Positions 16,303 through 25,538 of a DNA stretch of 38,371 nucleotides are shown piece after piece; the stretch's first letter is position 1, and every line of letters begins with the position of its first letter. A program made the position numbers and the translations under genes. This DNA is from Vibrio bivalvicida (lineage in GTDB: Bacteria; Pseudomonadota; Gammaproteobacteria; Enterobacterales; Vibrionaceae), in the NCBI RefSeq assembly GCF_001399455.2, contig NZ_LLEI02000029.1, forward strand, positions 1 to 38,371. The letters run 5' to 3'. The notes beneath the pieces are model-generated. The model did no database searches. It was not told the DNA's origin and was given only the letters and a program-made list of their open reading frames with translations.

Positions 16303-18694
16303 GACTTGGGCTAATCAATAGGTGGTCAAGTGCGCCCACTTCATCATTAAACGAGTAGCTCCAGCTGTTTGGATGCGCTTTTGCCACCGCGTTGATGTAG
16401 CCGTAGTTGTGATTAATCACTGCACCGTCATCACCGTACTGGACTTCACCACCAATGTAAGTGTTACGCGCTGCTTTGATTGTTTTACCGTATTTCTCTT
16501 GGCTGTAATCCGTTAGTACAAGCATTGGATCTTCCATGCCGTACGAGTTCATATCACCCAAGATAACTTTATGACCTTTAATCTCTTTCAGTGCATCACC
16601 CAGTGCTACAGCCGCTGCAACGCGGAAGTTTTCACATGAACCTTGCTTGTCTAGGTCTTGACCACCCTGACCGCCTTGCTCAACCGGCGCGGCGTCTTCC
16701 CAACATTTCGAACCTTTTGATTTAAAGTGGTTAATCGCCACTGTGATCTTCTCTTTGGTTCCTTTCACTTTAAAGGTTGGTGCAAGAGAATCACGTTGGT
16801 AGTTCTTACCGTCTTCAATCACTTTACCGTCTTCAATCACTTTACCGTTTTCATCAACCACTTCAGGTGCTTGCTGACTTGGCATGGCGATAACGCGAGA
16901 CTCTTTTAGCTTAACCACTTTAGAACGGTAGATAACACCTGTTGTGATAACGTCGGTACCTATGTAGTCATTTTCATCAGTCACTTTATCGCCATTGCTG
17001 TCGATAGCGACGATGTCGTAACGCTCTTTCTTATTTTCAATACGTGCGTTTAGCTGATCAACAAGCTGACGAATCGCACCGCTTTCACCAAAGCCGTTGT
17101 TCTCGATTTCCATCAGGCCGATGATGTCAGCGTCTAGACGAAGAATCGCATTAACGATCTTCGCTTGCTGCACTTCAAACTCTTCGTAGCTGTTCGCACC
17201 ACGGTTGTTACCATGTGGGTTAGTGTCACCACCAAACGGCGAGTTGAAGTAGTTCAAGACGTTGAAAGTCGCAATACGTAGATCGCCTTCTTTCATATCG
17301 ATATCTTGTGTACGTGGGTCGTTACGTATGAAGCTTTCACTGGTTAACGTATTGGTCGGGATCAAACGGTAATCGCCGTAGCTGTAGGTGATCACACCTT
17401 CTAGACCAACAATCGTATCGTCAACGCGGATGTAATCTTCTGTCGAGCCATCTTGGTCTGCGTCAGTACGGCCAAAATCAGGGTAGTAAGGGATAGAGCC
17501 GTTTGGCGCTTTGGCATCTGATTCTACATATAGACGACGCTCTGCATTTTCGATGCTCTGCTGCTTCGCCTGCTCTGAACCTGCGGCAAAGTTTTGGTTT
17601 GGCTGCATGCTGATACGGCCTTGCGCCAGTACCATGTTGTTACGACGCGCGGCGTAGTCGTAGCCGAAAGTACGAGTAACACGCATATCGAGCGCTTCAG
17701 TTGTTCTTACTAACATACCTTCATAACGCTCTAATGTGCGATCGAAGTTTTTGTCTGTTGGCAGGATCTCGATATCTGTTGCTGTTGGCGCTGCTTGCTC
17801 GCCTTGCTTAACCCAGTTGTTGTTCTCTGCTTTTAGCTGAGTGTGGCTATAGTATTCTTGTACCTTGCCTTTGACACACACTACGTCGCCTGATTTTAGC
17901 TCTGAGCTTGACTGGTTAGTGTGAACAAACAAACCTTCTGAAGTCTGTGGGTTGTGATCATCAGTTAGTGCCTGCAGGTAGAATCCTTTTGTCAGGCCTG
18001 TAGTTACTGCACTAACCACACCTTTAACAAAGAAGTCTTCGTCTGTGATGTATGGGTAGCCATTAATAAATGGAGAAGTATCGCCTTCACCTTGAATTTC
18101 TTGAATAGAGGTAAAGGTTGGTGTTGCGCCGTCTTGAGTACAAGTGAATGGTTCCGGAGCTGTGCCACCATCTAATGTACCTAGACCTTCGATGCTGTCT
18201 TTCGGCAGTGAAGACCACTGTGCAGCATTATGTGCAGCAGACGGCGTCATCGCATCTGAGTTGCGTACTAAAGTAGTATCTTTAGCAAAGTCAGAGCCAC
18301 CCATGTCACCCAACAGATCATGCACACTGCCATCTTTTAGCAGTGCCATTGGGTCATTGCCATTGAAGCCAGTTACTGAACCGTTAAGGATGTCTGCAAC
18401 CGCTTTAATGTCATCGCTGGCACTAGTATGAGCAACAACCAATACACTCTTAGCTGCCAGCACCTGGCCGTTAAGTGAAAGTTTGCTGCCCCACTCACCA
18501 TTACCATTGGTTGATTTCGCTAATTCGTAACCGTCAAGAGAGACAGAAGCATCACCAGTGTTAGCAATTTCAATCGCTTTGTTATTGCTGCCACCTTCTA
18601 CATACTGAGAAATAATAATGTCTGCCATTGCTGGAGAAGACAGAGCACCTGCTACCACTGCGGCTAGTAGCGTTGGGGTTAGTTTTTGTTTCAT
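16079..18694 (-). CDS. xds: extracellular nuclease, Xds/ExeM/NucH family, GlyGly-CTERM protein
   Basis: An 871-residue secreted nuclease. I choose the ATG at 18692-18694 because GGTGGATAAC precedes it; the frame extends four codons further. Order of parts: signal peptide (1-24, cleaved after PAMA), lamin-tail-like domain (~25-150), OB-fold segment (~180-310, FVKGVVSAV), and endonuclease/exonuclease/phosphatase domain (~465-845). The last has LRIATFNVLNYF, IGLMEIENNG, VAINHFKSKG, VILGDMNSYG and the closing SSDHDPAVLEL, which supply metal and catalytic residues. The C-terminus is a GlyGly-CTERM-type tail: a GSFGFGA motif, one membrane helix and WRRRK, as used for rhombosortase processing and type II secretion. 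In V. cholerae such a nuclease degrades extracellular DNA for phosphate use and escape from DNA traps. A tandem 18-bp duplication (16811-16846) gives VIEDGKVIEDGK. Confidence 0.9.
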   Translation of the reverse strand: MKQKLTPTLLAAVVAGALSSPAMADIIISQYVEGGSNNKAIEIANTGDASVSLDGYELAKSTNGNGEWGSKLSLNGQVLAAKSVLVVAHTSASDDIKAVADILNGSVTGFNGNDPMALLKDGSVHDLLGDMGGSDFAKDTTLVRNSDAMTPSAAHNAAQWSSLPKDSIEGLGTLDGGTAPEPFTCTQDGATPTFTSIQEIQGEGDTSPFINGYPYITDEDFFVKGVVSAVTTGLTKGFYLQALTDDHNPQTSEGLFVHTNQSSSELKSGDVVCVKGKVQEYYSHTQLKAENNNWVKQGEQAAPTATDIEILPTDKNFDRTLERYEGMLVRTTEALDMRVTRTFGYDYAARRNNMVLAQGRISMQPNQNFAAGSEQAKQQSIENAERRLYVESDAKAPNGSIPYYPDFGRTDADQDGSTEDYIRVDDTIVGLEGVITYSYGDYRLIPTNTLTSESFIRNDPRTQDIDMKEGDLRIATFNVLNYFNSPFGGDTNPHGNNRGANSYEEFEVQQAKIVNAILRLDADIIGLMEIENNGFGESGAIRQLVDQLNARIENKKERYDIVAIDSNGDKVTDENDYIGTDVITTGVIYRSKVVKLKESRVIAMPSQQAPEVVDENGKVIEDGKVIEDGKNYQRDSLAPTFKVKGTKEKITVAINHFKSKGSKCWEDAAPVEQGGQGGQDLDKQGSCENFRVAAAVALGDALKEIKGHKVILGDMNSYGMEDPMLVLTDYSQEKYGKTIKAARNTYIGGEVQYGDDGAVINHNYGYINAVAKAHPNSWSYSFNDEVGALDHLLISPSLEKHFVDATDWHINGGESTLFDYNDEYKGDLPKYQDHFRSSDHDPAVLELNMAGSFGFGAMMSLFGLALWRRRK

Positions 18695-19000
18695 GTTATC
18701 CACCATGCATCGCTTTCAAATGTTGAACCACAACTAGAAAGCGTGTTCCAAATCACTTTTTTCGTGACTACTTATAAATAAATCATGTCCAGTGTTGATG
18801 TTTTTTATGAAACTAAAAATTACATTCAGTGACAGTGAGATTTTGATCTCATAGACATGATGAATAATTGAAGCGCCGTCAAATTTTCAACACATGGTGA
18901 TAACAGAAGTTTCAACTTTGAGACAAGAAGGTTGAATTATTTAAGTTTTTGCTAATAAATAGAGTAACTACTTTAGAGGCTTTCTCTGTTTCGCTGACAC
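18695..19000. other. intergenic stretch, nuclease promoter region
   Basis: About 300 bp of AT-rich sequence upstream of the nuclease gene and beyond the fxsA terminator. It should hold the nuclease promoter, but no -35/-10 pair stands out, and I see no clear Pho box. Both flanking genes are on the minus strand. Confidence 0.4.
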
Positions 19001-19026
19001 AAAAAAGGCGCTGTAGTAGCGCCTTT
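19001..19026 (-). terminator. Rho-independent terminator of fxsA
   Basis: Minus strand AAAGGCGCT, loop ACTAC, AGCGCCTTT then further T: a perfect 9-bp stem about 20 bp after the fxsA stop. Confidence 0.85.
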
Positions 19027-19045
19027 AGCAAAACAGTAGAACGAA

Positions 19046-19561
19046 TTAGTTGAGTCGATTCTGGTCATCGTCATCTTTACGTTCATATTCCCCTTCAAAT
19101 GTTGACCCTTGCTTAGAGTCACCTTTATGGAAAGGGCCTTGTTCAAATGGGTTGTGACCAAATTGGTCGCCATGAAAACCGCCTTGGAATCCACCACCAA
19201 CCGATTTCACCACCATTTTGCTCATTAAGTACTTGGCGATCACCGCCCTAGGTGCAGGAAGCAAAACCAGCATACCCAGTGCATCAGTCATAAAGCCAGG
19301 TGTTAACAGCAGCACACCTGCGACGGCAAGCATCACGCCCTCAAAAATTTGTTGCGCAGGAAGTTCACCCTGCTGAAGGCGGTTTTGTACCGACATCAAT
19401 GTTTGCAGCCCTTGGCTACGCACCAAAGAGGCACCGACAAATGCCGTGATCAGCACCAAGCCGATGGTAGGCCATAAGCCCAGAAAACCACCGACTTGTA
19501 TAAATAAGCCTATTTCAATAATAGGAACGAAGATAAACAGCAATAATAAGATAGGAAACAC
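19046..19561 (-). CDS. fxsA: FxsA family inner-membrane protein
   Basis: A 171-residue protein if started at the GTG complementary to 19559-19561, which has AAAGGAGGG just upstream; the longer open frame to 19642 has no such site. It has the FxsA signature: an N-terminal FPILLLLFIFVPIIEIGLFI helix, a second helix (GLWPTIGLVLITAFVGASLVRSQG), a third (GVMLAVAGVLLLTPGFMTDALGMLVLLP) and a hydrophilic Gly/His/Asp-rich cytoplasmic tail. In E. coli FxsA overexpression relieves F-plasmid exclusion of phage T7; its normal role is unclear. It lies divergent from aspA, as in other enteric and Vibrio genomes. Confidence 0.85.
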   Translation of the reverse strand: MFPILLLLFIFVPIIEIGLFIQVGGFLGLWPTIGLVLITAFVGASLVRSQGLQTLMSVQNRLQQGELPAQQIFEGVMLAVAGVLLLTPGFMTDALGMLVLLPAPRAVIAKYLMSKMVVKSVGGGFQGGFHGDQFGHNPFEQGPFHKGDSKQGSTFEGEYERKDDDDQNRLN

Positions 19562-19878
19562 ACGCCCTCCTTTGTTGAGTTCAGTGTACGTGTTCCACGG
19601 TTTTAGCTCAAATTGAAGCTGTAAAAAAACGTGATAAAACACTCAATAGACACCTACCACTAAAGGGCTATTAATAACCTATTCATATCTTGCAAAACTT
19701 TAACTCAACAAAAGCAAAAAAGGTGATCCACTTACTATTTTTATACGCTAGGTACAGTATTATGTGCCACATAAGTCAGGACGGATTATACAGCCAAAAA
19801 CTCTGTCGAATGGATTCTTAGACTACAGAATGGCTATAAAGCAACTTTATTATCAGAATAAATATCTAAGGATCCTGT

Positions 19879-21330
19879 ATGGCTACCCTAACTGAAACCT
19901 CTCAAGTGGCTAACCAAGCAACCCGTATCGAAGAAGACCTACTCGGCGAGCGCCACGTACCTGCTGACGCTTACTACGGCATTCATACTCTTCGCGCAAT
20001 TGAAAACTTCAACATTTCTAACATGACCATCTCTGACGTACCTGAATTTGTACGCGGTATGGTGATGACCAAGAAAGCCGCTACGTTAGCTAACAATGAG
20101 CTAGGTGTTATCCCTAAAGATGTGGCGAACTACATCATCGAAGCGTGTGATTTGATCCTTGAAACAGGTAAGTGCATGGATCAGTTCCCATCAGACGTAT
20201 TCCAAGGTGGTGCGGGCACTTCAGTTAACATGAACACCAACGAAGTGATCGCTAACGTTGCACTTGAGCTAATGGGTAAAGAAAAAGGTCAGTACGAATT
20301 CATTAACCCGAATGACCACGTAAACAAAAGCCAATCAACAAACTGTGCATACCCAACGGGTTTCCGTATCGCGGTATATAACAGCGTAGCGAAGCTGATT
20401 GAAGCGATTGAATACCTAAAAGGTGCCTTTGAGCTTAAGAGCCAAGAGTTTAAAGATGTATTGAAGATGGGTCGTACTCAGCTTCAAGACGCTGTGCCAA
20501 TGACAGTCGGTCAAGAGTTCCACGCTTGGGCAGTCACCCTAAACGAAGAGATTCGTGCTCTTGAGTACACATCAAAACTGCTACTAGAGATCAACCTAGG
20601 CGCAACCGCAATCGGCACTGGCCTGAATGCAGCGCAAGGTTACCAGGCAGCAGCAGTGAAGCACCTAGCACAAGTAACAGGTCTAGAAGTGGTTCCTGCA
20701 GAAGACTTGATCGAAGCGACGTCTGACTGTGGCGCTTACGTAATGACGCACGGCGCACTAAAACGCCTAGCGGTTAAACTGTCTAAGATCTGTAATGACC
20801 TGCGTCTACTTTCATCTGGCCCTCGTTCAGGCCTTAACGAGCTGAATTTACCAGAGCTTCAGGCTGGCTCTTCTATCATGCCAGCAAAAGTAAACCCAGT
20901 GGTTCCAGAAGTGGTGAACCAAGTGTGTTTCAAAGTACTGGGTAACGACAACACTATCTCGTTTGCAGCTGAAGGCGGTCAGCTACAGCTGAACGTGATG
21001 GAACCTGTGATTGCACAAAGTATGTTTGAGTCAATCACGATCCTATCAAATGCGTGTGTCAACCTACGTGACAAATGTATCGATGGCATTACGGTCAATA
21101 AAGAGACTTGCGAAAACTATGTTTACAACTCTATTGGTATCGTCACTTATCTAAATCCATACATCGGTCACCACGAAGGTGACATCGTTGGTAAGATCTG
21201 TGCAGAAACTGGCAAGAGTGTTCGCGAAGTTGTTCTAGAACGCGGTCTGCTAACCGAAGAAGAACTTGATGAAATTCTTTGTGTAGAAAACTTTATGCAC
21301 CCAACGTATAAAGCAAAACGCTACGAATAA
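19879..21330 (+). CDS. aspA: aspartate ammonia-lyase (aspartase)
   Basis: A 483-residue enzyme that converts L-aspartate to fumarate and ammonia in the cytoplasm. It has the superfamily signature [15 protein letters not shown] (about residues 330-345), the substrate-binding [17 protein letters not shown] segment (~113) and TGLNAAQGY. Length matches E. coli AspA (478). AAGGATCC precedes the ATG at a good distance. The terminator at 21341 and the following dcuA gene match the E. coli aspA-dcuA arrangement: fumarate made here can be respired or exchanged by DcuA. Confidence 0.95.
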   Translation: MATLTETSQVANQATRIEEDLLGERHVPADAYYGIHTLRAIENFNISNMTISDVPEFVRGMVMTKKAATLANNELGVIPKDVANYIIEACDLILETGKCMDQFPSDVFQGGAGTSVNMNTNEVIANVALELMGKEKGQYEFINPNDHVNKSQSTNCAYPTGFRIAVYNSVAKLIEAIEYLKGAFELKSQEFKDVLKMGRTQLQDAVPMTVGQEFHAWAVTLNEEIRALEYTSKLLLEINLGATAIGTGLNAAQGYQAAAVKHLAQVTGLEVVPAEDLIEATSDCGAYVMTHGALKRLAVKLSKICNDLRLLSSGPRSGLNELNLPELQAGSSIMPAKVNPVVPEVVNQVCFKVLGNDNTISFAAEGGQLQLNVMEPVIAQSMFESITILSNACVNLRDKCIDGITVNKETCENYVYNSIGIVTYLNPYIGHHEGDIVGKICAETGKSVREVVLERGLLTEEELDEILCVENFMHPTYKAKRYE

Positions 21331-21340
21331 TCGCAGCAAG

Positions 21341-21365
21341 AAAGGGCTCTTCGGAGCCCTTTTTT
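21341..21365 (+). terminator. Rho-independent terminator of aspA
   Basis: AAAGGGCTC, tetraloop TTCG, GAGCCCTTT followed by further T. It probably gives partial or full termination ahead of dcuA, which starts 120 bp downstream. Confidence 0.9.
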
Positions 21366-21484
21366 GGCACTTAATACGGTTAACCACAATTTTATCAAGG
21401 TCTCTCTTCATTCCTATTATCTAACTATTTAGACGCTGAATGGTTAGATAATCAGAATCAAAATAAACTTTATGAGGTATCAAT

Positions 21485-22792
21485 ATGGTGGCAGTCGAAC
21501 TCTTTGTCGTTCTGCTCTTTATCTATTTAGGAGCAAGAATCGGTGGTATTGGGATTGGTTTAGCGGGTGGTGCGGGTGTTATTGCACTGTCTTTGGTACT
21601 TGGTGTACCAACTAGCCAAGCTTTTATTCCGGTAGACGTTATTCTTATCATTATGTCGGTCATTACCGCAATTGCAGCCATGCAGGTTGCCGGAGGTATG
21701 GACTGGCTAGTACAAGTGGCTGAAAACTTTTTGCGTAAACACCCTGAGCGCATCACCTTTTATGCGCCGATTGTGACTTTCTTAATGACGCTAATGGCAG
21801 GTACAGGACACACCGCGTTCTCGACCCTGCCTGTTATCGCTGAAGTAGCCAAAGGCCAGGGGGTTCGTCCATCACGGCCGTTGTCTATTGCTGTTGTTGC
21901 TTCACAAATCGCGATTACCGCATCACCGATTTCAGCAGCCGTTGTTGCGTTTGCGGCCATGCTAGCGCCAATGGGTGTTGACTACTTAACCCTATTAGCA
22001 GTATGTATTCCAACGACTTTCATCGCATGTATGGTTGGCGCATTCGTGGCTAACTTTATGGGCAGCGAACTGAAAGATGATCCTATCTATCAAGAACGTC
22101 TGGAAAAAGGTCTCATCAAGCTAGCAACAGAGACTAAGCGCGAAATTCTGCCAACAGCGAAAACTGCGACTTACATCTTCCTTGCAGCTATTGGCTTTGT
22201 TGTCTGCTACGCAGCGGCAATTTCAGGTTCGGTTGGCTTAATCAAAGATCCTGCACTGGGTCGAAATGAAGCCATTATGACTGTGATGCTAGCAGCGGCG
22301 GCAGCTATCGTTCTCGTGACTAAGATTGATGCATCTAAGATCCCTTCAGCGGCGACCTTCCGCTCTGGTATGACAGCGTGTGTATGTGTACTCGGTGTCG
22401 CTTGGCTGGGTTCAACTTTTGTTAACGCACACGTAGACGGCATTAAAGAGGTAGCAGGAGCCCTACTTTCAGATTACCCATGGATGTTAGCTATGGTTCT
22501 GTTCTTTGCGTCAATGCTACTGTACTCACAAGGGGCAACCACAGTCGCACTGATGCCAGCCGCACTCGCTATTGGCGTTGCACCACTGACAGCTGTCGCC
22601 TCTTTCGCCGCAGTAAGTGCTCTGTTCGTGCTTCCAACCTACCCTACATTGCTAGCAGCAGTAGAAATGGATGACACTGGCTCTACACGCATTGGTAAGT
22701 ATGTTTTCAACCATCCGTTCTTTATTCCTGGCGTAGTGACTATCTCTTCTGCGGTCGCACTAGGCTTTACATTTGGTGGTTTATTCATCTAA
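21485..22792 (+). CDS. dcuA: anaerobic C4-dicarboxylate transporter DcuA
   Basis: A 435-residue inner-membrane carrier with 10-12 hydrophobic segments. It exchanges aspartate, fumarate or succinate. DcuA is favoured over DcuB by AMQVAGGMDWLV, QIAITASPISAAVV, DDPIYQERLEKGL, SQGATTVALMPAALA and LFVLPTYPTLLAAVEMDDTGSTRIGKYVFNHPFFIPG (I give only short parts as evidence), all close to E. coli DcuA. Length matches (E. coli 433). The ATG follows TATGAGGTATCAAT. It sits immediately downstream of aspA, its usual partner. Confidence 0.9.
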   Translation: MVAVELFVVLLFIYLGARIGGIGIGLAGGAGVIALSLVLGVPTSQAFIPVDVILIIMSVITAIAAMQVAGGMDWLVQVAENFLRKHPERITFYAPIVTFLMTLMAGTGHTAFSTLPVIAEVAKGQGVRPSRPLSIAVVASQIAITASPISAAVVAFAAMLAPMGVDYLTLLAVCIPTTFIACMVGAFVANFMGSELKDDPIYQERLEKGLIKLATETKREILPTAKTATYIFLAAIGFVVCYAAAISGSVGLIKDPALGRNEAIMTVMLAAAAAIVLVTKIDASKIPSAATFRSGMTACVCVLGVAWLGSTFVNAHVDGIKEVAGALLSDYPWMLAMVLFFASMLLYSQGATTVALMPAALAIGVAPLTAVASFAAVSALFVLPTYPTLLAAVEMDDTGSTRIGKYVFNHPFFIPGVVTISSAVALGFTFGGLFI

Positions 22793-22808
22793 TAACCGCA
22801 TTAAAAAT

Positions 22809-22834
22809 AAGGGAGCTTCGGCTCCCTTTTTTAT
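22809..22834 (+). terminator. Rho-independent terminator of dcuA
   Basis: AAGGGAGC, tetraloop TTCG, GCTCCCTT followed by T-rich sequence. Confidence 0.9.
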
Positions 22835-23273
22835 TTTATCTCGTGTAAAAAAACCCAGCTCACATTTTAAGTTTGACATTAATCAAGAAAGTGTTCAAAA
22901 ACTCTTTGTGCATTTTAATCCCAACGTTTGAATAAAATTCCGGTCAAATTTTTTCTATCTCATCACAGCCTGCATACTCATTACTCCAACCCATTTTTTA
23001 AGAATATTAATCCGCCCAATTCAAACAATTAGTCGTTCTAATTTAGCATTAGAAAAATAGTGCTTTTTTTGTCGATTTATTTTGTGAAGATCACCAAAGT
23101 TAGTAATAGAAACTGCTCTTAAAATAACGTCAAAGGGCAGATTTGACAGTGAAGCCCATTTTATAAACCAAATACCAATAACTTACCCTACATAAGTTAT
23201 TTAATTATTAATAACTATTAGTCGCTGATTCACTTTTATTTATCGGTATATAAATAAAAGTAAGGAGATAGCC
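22835..23273. other. intergenic stretch, upstream region of the YfcC-family transporter
   Basis: About 440 bp of AT-rich sequence between the dcuA terminator and the transporter start. It contains one FNR-like palindrome (22873-22886). A good ribosome-binding site (AAGTAAGGAGATAGCC) precedes the ATG at 23274. I see no small gene. Confidence 0.5.
22873..22886. promoter_or_regulatory. FNR-like box
   Basis: TTGACATTAATCAA matches the FNR consensus TTGAT-N4-ATCAA at nine of ten positions. It lies ~390 bp upstream of the transporter, so control would need a long leader or an unseen promoter. Anaerobic control would suit the arginine deiminase pathway downstream. Confidence 0.35.
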
Positions 23274-24722
23274 ATGACAACCCAGACTGTACCGACCGAA
23301 GAAAAAAAAGGCGGCTTCTTTGCCAACTTTAAGTTCCCTTCCGCATATACGATTCTTTTTGTTTTAATCGCACTGGTTGCGCTGCTGACCTGGATTGTTC
23401 CAGCTGGTCAGTACGACCGCGTAATGAACGAAGACCTTGGACGTGAAGTGCCTGTCACAGGTACTTACCAAGCAGTTGATGGCAACCCACAAGGTGTTAT
23501 TGATGTTCTTCTTGCGCCAATTGATGGCTTCTATGACCACAATAGCTACGAAGCTGCGGCGATCGACGTTTCTCTTTTCATCCTAATCATTGGTGGCTTC
23601 TTAGGGCTAGTAACTAAAACAGGGGCAATTGACGCCGGTATCGAGCGCGTTACTCATCGTCTCGAAGGACGAGAAGAGATGATGATACCGATCCTGATGG
23701 CACTGTTTGCCGCAGGCGGTACTGTCTATGGCATGGCTGAAGAGTCGCTACCATTCTACACCCTACTTGTTCCTGTAATGATGGCAGCGCGCTTTGACCC
23801 TGTCGTTGCAGCGGCAACCGTATTACTTGGCGCGGGTATTGGTTGTTTAGGTTCGACTATCAACCCATTCGCAACAGTCATCGCTGCAAACGCATCAGGC
23901 ATTCCATTTACAGAAGGCATCGCTCTACGCTTAATCATGCTAGTAGCAGGCTGGGCTATCTGTGTTGCTTACGTAATGCGCTATGCTCGCATGGTACGCC
24001 AAGATCAGTCGAAATCGATTGTGTACGACAAGTACGAAGAAAACAAAGCGCACTTCTTAGGTAACCAGTCTGAAGAAGGCCTTGAGTTCACAACCACTCG
24101 TAAAGCAATCCTTGCTATTTTTGGTGGCTCGTTTGGTGTGATGATCTACGGTGTATCTGTTGCAGGTTGGTGGATGGCCGAGATCTCTGCCATGTTCCTA
24201 GCGGCAACCATCATTGTCGGTATAGTGGCTCGTATGAGTGAAGAAGAGTTCACTAGCAGCTTTATCGACGGTGCTCGCGACCTACTTGGTGTTGCACTAA
24301 TCATTGGTATCGCACGTGGTATCGTCGTGGTAATGGACCGCGGTATGATCACTGACACCATCTTGTTCTCTGCAGAGCAAATGGTCACAGGTCTATCGTC
24401 TGTCGTGTTCATTAATGTGATGTTCTTCTTAGAGATTCTACTGTCGTTCCTAGTACCTTCAACATCTGGTCTAGCGGTGCTTACTATGCCAATCATGGCA
24501 CCACTTGCTGACTTTGCTGGCGTAGGTCGTGATCTAGTCATCACTGCTTACCAATCAGCTTCTGGCCTAGTGAACCTAATTACTCCAACCTCAGCAGTAG
24601 TAATGGGTGGCTTGGCTATCGCTAAAGTCCCGTATGTACGCTGGGTGAAATGGGTAGCGCCATTGCTAGCAATTCTGACTCTGTTCTGCGTTGTTGTACT
24701 AAGTATTGGTGCGCTAATCTAA
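23274..24722 (+). CDS. YfcC/DcuC-family transporter, likely basic amino acid (arginine/ornithine) carrier
   Basis: A 482-residue inner-membrane protein with about 12 hydrophobic segments, of the YfcC (DcuC-like) family: FPSAYTILFVLIALVALLTW near the N-terminus, WIVPAGQY, GCLGSTINPFATVIAA and LVPSTSGLAVLTMPIMAPLAD (each a membrane or re-entrant signature). Family members are annotated as C4-dicarboxylate or as basic amino acid carriers. Because arcA-arcC-argF follow on the same strand, an arginine/ornithine antiporter role (functional equivalent of ArcD) is the best inference. It is separated from arcA by a terminator and 816 bp, so it is a separate transcription unit. Confidence 0.8.
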   Translation: MTTQTVPTEEKKGGFFANFKFPSAYTILFVLIALVALLTWIVPAGQYDRVMNEDLGREVPVTGTYQAVDGNPQGVIDVLLAPIDGFYDHNSYEAAAIDVSLFILIIGGFLGLVTKTGAIDAGIERVTHRLEGREEMMIPILMALFAAGGTVYGMAEESLPFYTLLVPVMMAARFDPVVAAATVLLGAGIGCLGSTINPFATVIAANASGIPFTEGIALRLIMLVAGWAICVAYVMRYARMVRQDQSKSIVYDKYEENKAHFLGNQSEEGLEFTTTRKAILAIFGGSFGVMIYGVSVAGWWMAEISAMFLAATIIVGIVARMSEEEFTSSFIDGARDLLGVALIIGIARGIVVVMDRGMITDTILFSAEQMVTGLSSVVFINVMFFLEILLSFLVPSTSGLAVLTMPIMAPLADFAGVGRDLVITAYQSASGLVNLITPTSAVVMGGLAIAKVPYVRWVKWVAPLLAILTLFCVVVLSIGALI

Positions 24723-24747
24723 TCCACAGACTTCTTTTCCTTACCCT

Positions 24748-24800
24748 GGCTCACAGGAAGTGAGCCGCCCTCAAAGCCGCCTTAGTGCGGCTTTTCTTTT
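24748..24800 (+). terminator. double hairpin terminator of the YfcC-family transporter
   Basis: Two hairpins in series: GGCTCAC-AGGAA-GTGAGCC (24748-24766), then AAAGCCGC-CTTAGT-GCGGCTTT (24773-24795) followed by TCTTTT. The second has the U-rich tail of an intrinsic terminator. Confidence 0.8.
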
Positions 24801-24809
24801 GAGAGACCA

Positions 24810-24868
24810 GAAACGAGAAACGAGAAACGAGAAACGAGAAACGAGAAACGAGAAACGAGAAACGAGAA
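24810..24868. repeat. tandem 7-bp repeat GAAACGA, about 8 copies
   Basis: Eight near-perfect copies of GAAACGA just after the transporter terminator. A sister array with unit GCGAGAA stands at 38316-38371. Such arrays change copy number easily. Confidence 0.9.
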
Positions 24869-25242
24869 TATTTTACTTTTACTCCTATAGCCTGCCAACA
24901 CTATCAAAATTAAAGGCTCCATCCCAAACCACTCACATTCCTCTCGCAGGGCGAAGCCCGTTCCCGCAGCGAAGCGATCTAAAAGACGAAGTCTGCTCTC
25001 AATTCAATTATTTGAATTAGAAAAAGTACCCCTACCTATAAAATATATTTGTTAAATAAATTCCCTCCTGTTAAAACCTGCCAAATATTAATATGTGATC
25101 GATACAACAATTATTGCCAAATATTTTGTTATAAAAGGTTTAATTCGCACCTCAAAAGCAATTATCTAGAACGATTCGTTGCATACTTCCGCTTTATTCA
25201 ACTTATTACTATCAAATTTTAATTGCATATTCTTCCTACTAA

Positions 25243-25256
25243 TTAATGTTTATCAA
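25243..25256. promoter_or_regulatory. FNR-like box upstream of arcA
   Basis: TTAATGTTTATCAA matches TTGAT-N4-ATCAA at nine of ten positions. It lies ~285 bp upstream of the arcA ATG. Anaerobic induction of arginine deiminase genes by FNR homologues is known in other bacteria. Confidence 0.35.
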
Positions 25257-25447
25257 GCATCTTGGATATTTCCCTGCATAAAGTTCCAACCTTAGTGGCT
25301 AATTAGGGATGTTACAGGGCAATAACAACTGCATAGATATTGTTAAAACCCTTGTAGAACAAGGCTTAGGGCATAAAAATCGAACTGTGATTGACCTCTA
25401 AGATTCCCCCGCTAACAGGCGTAATATGGGCTCCAGAAACAAAATAA

Positions 25448-25465
25448 GTGAATAAATAAATTCAC
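25448..25465. promoter_or_regulatory. inverted repeat, possible ArgR-type operator
   Basis: GTGAATAAATAAATTCAC has perfect 6-bp arms containing TGAAT and ATTCA, the half-sites of ArgR boxes, but spaced by six bases where the E. coli consensus has four. It lies 74 bp upstream of the arcA start. An ArgR-family gene is in the same neighbourhood (31420). Confidence 0.35.
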
Positions 25466-25538
25466 GCTTCTATTCCCTACAAATTAAATATTAGTTTTTA
25501 AATATTAAGACTAATTAAAATATAAGAGAGATACGATC

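Larger units (their letters stand above)
24801..25538. other. long intergenic stretch upstream of arcA
   Basis: About 740 bp with no convincing gene. From left to right it holds the 7-bp tandem repeat (24810-24868), short G+C palindromes GGGCGAAGCCC and CGCAGCGAAGCG near 24945-24980, AATTCAATTATTTGAATT near 25000, an FNR-like box (25243-25256), a small hairpin CCTTGT-AGA-ACAAGG (25350-25364) and an inverted repeat GTGAAT...ATTCAC (25448-25465). The length and AT-richness fit a multi-input promoter region for the arc operon. Confidence 0.5.

Noticed and set aside
18774..18972. Small RNA or phosphate-control box between the nuclease gene and fxsA
   Set aside because: AT-rich sequence with short pairings only; no terminator-ended transcript and no direct repeats of a Pho box.
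24760..25020. 86-residue frame across the heptamer repeats
   Set aside because: It begins in the transporter terminator and is mainly translated tandem repeat.
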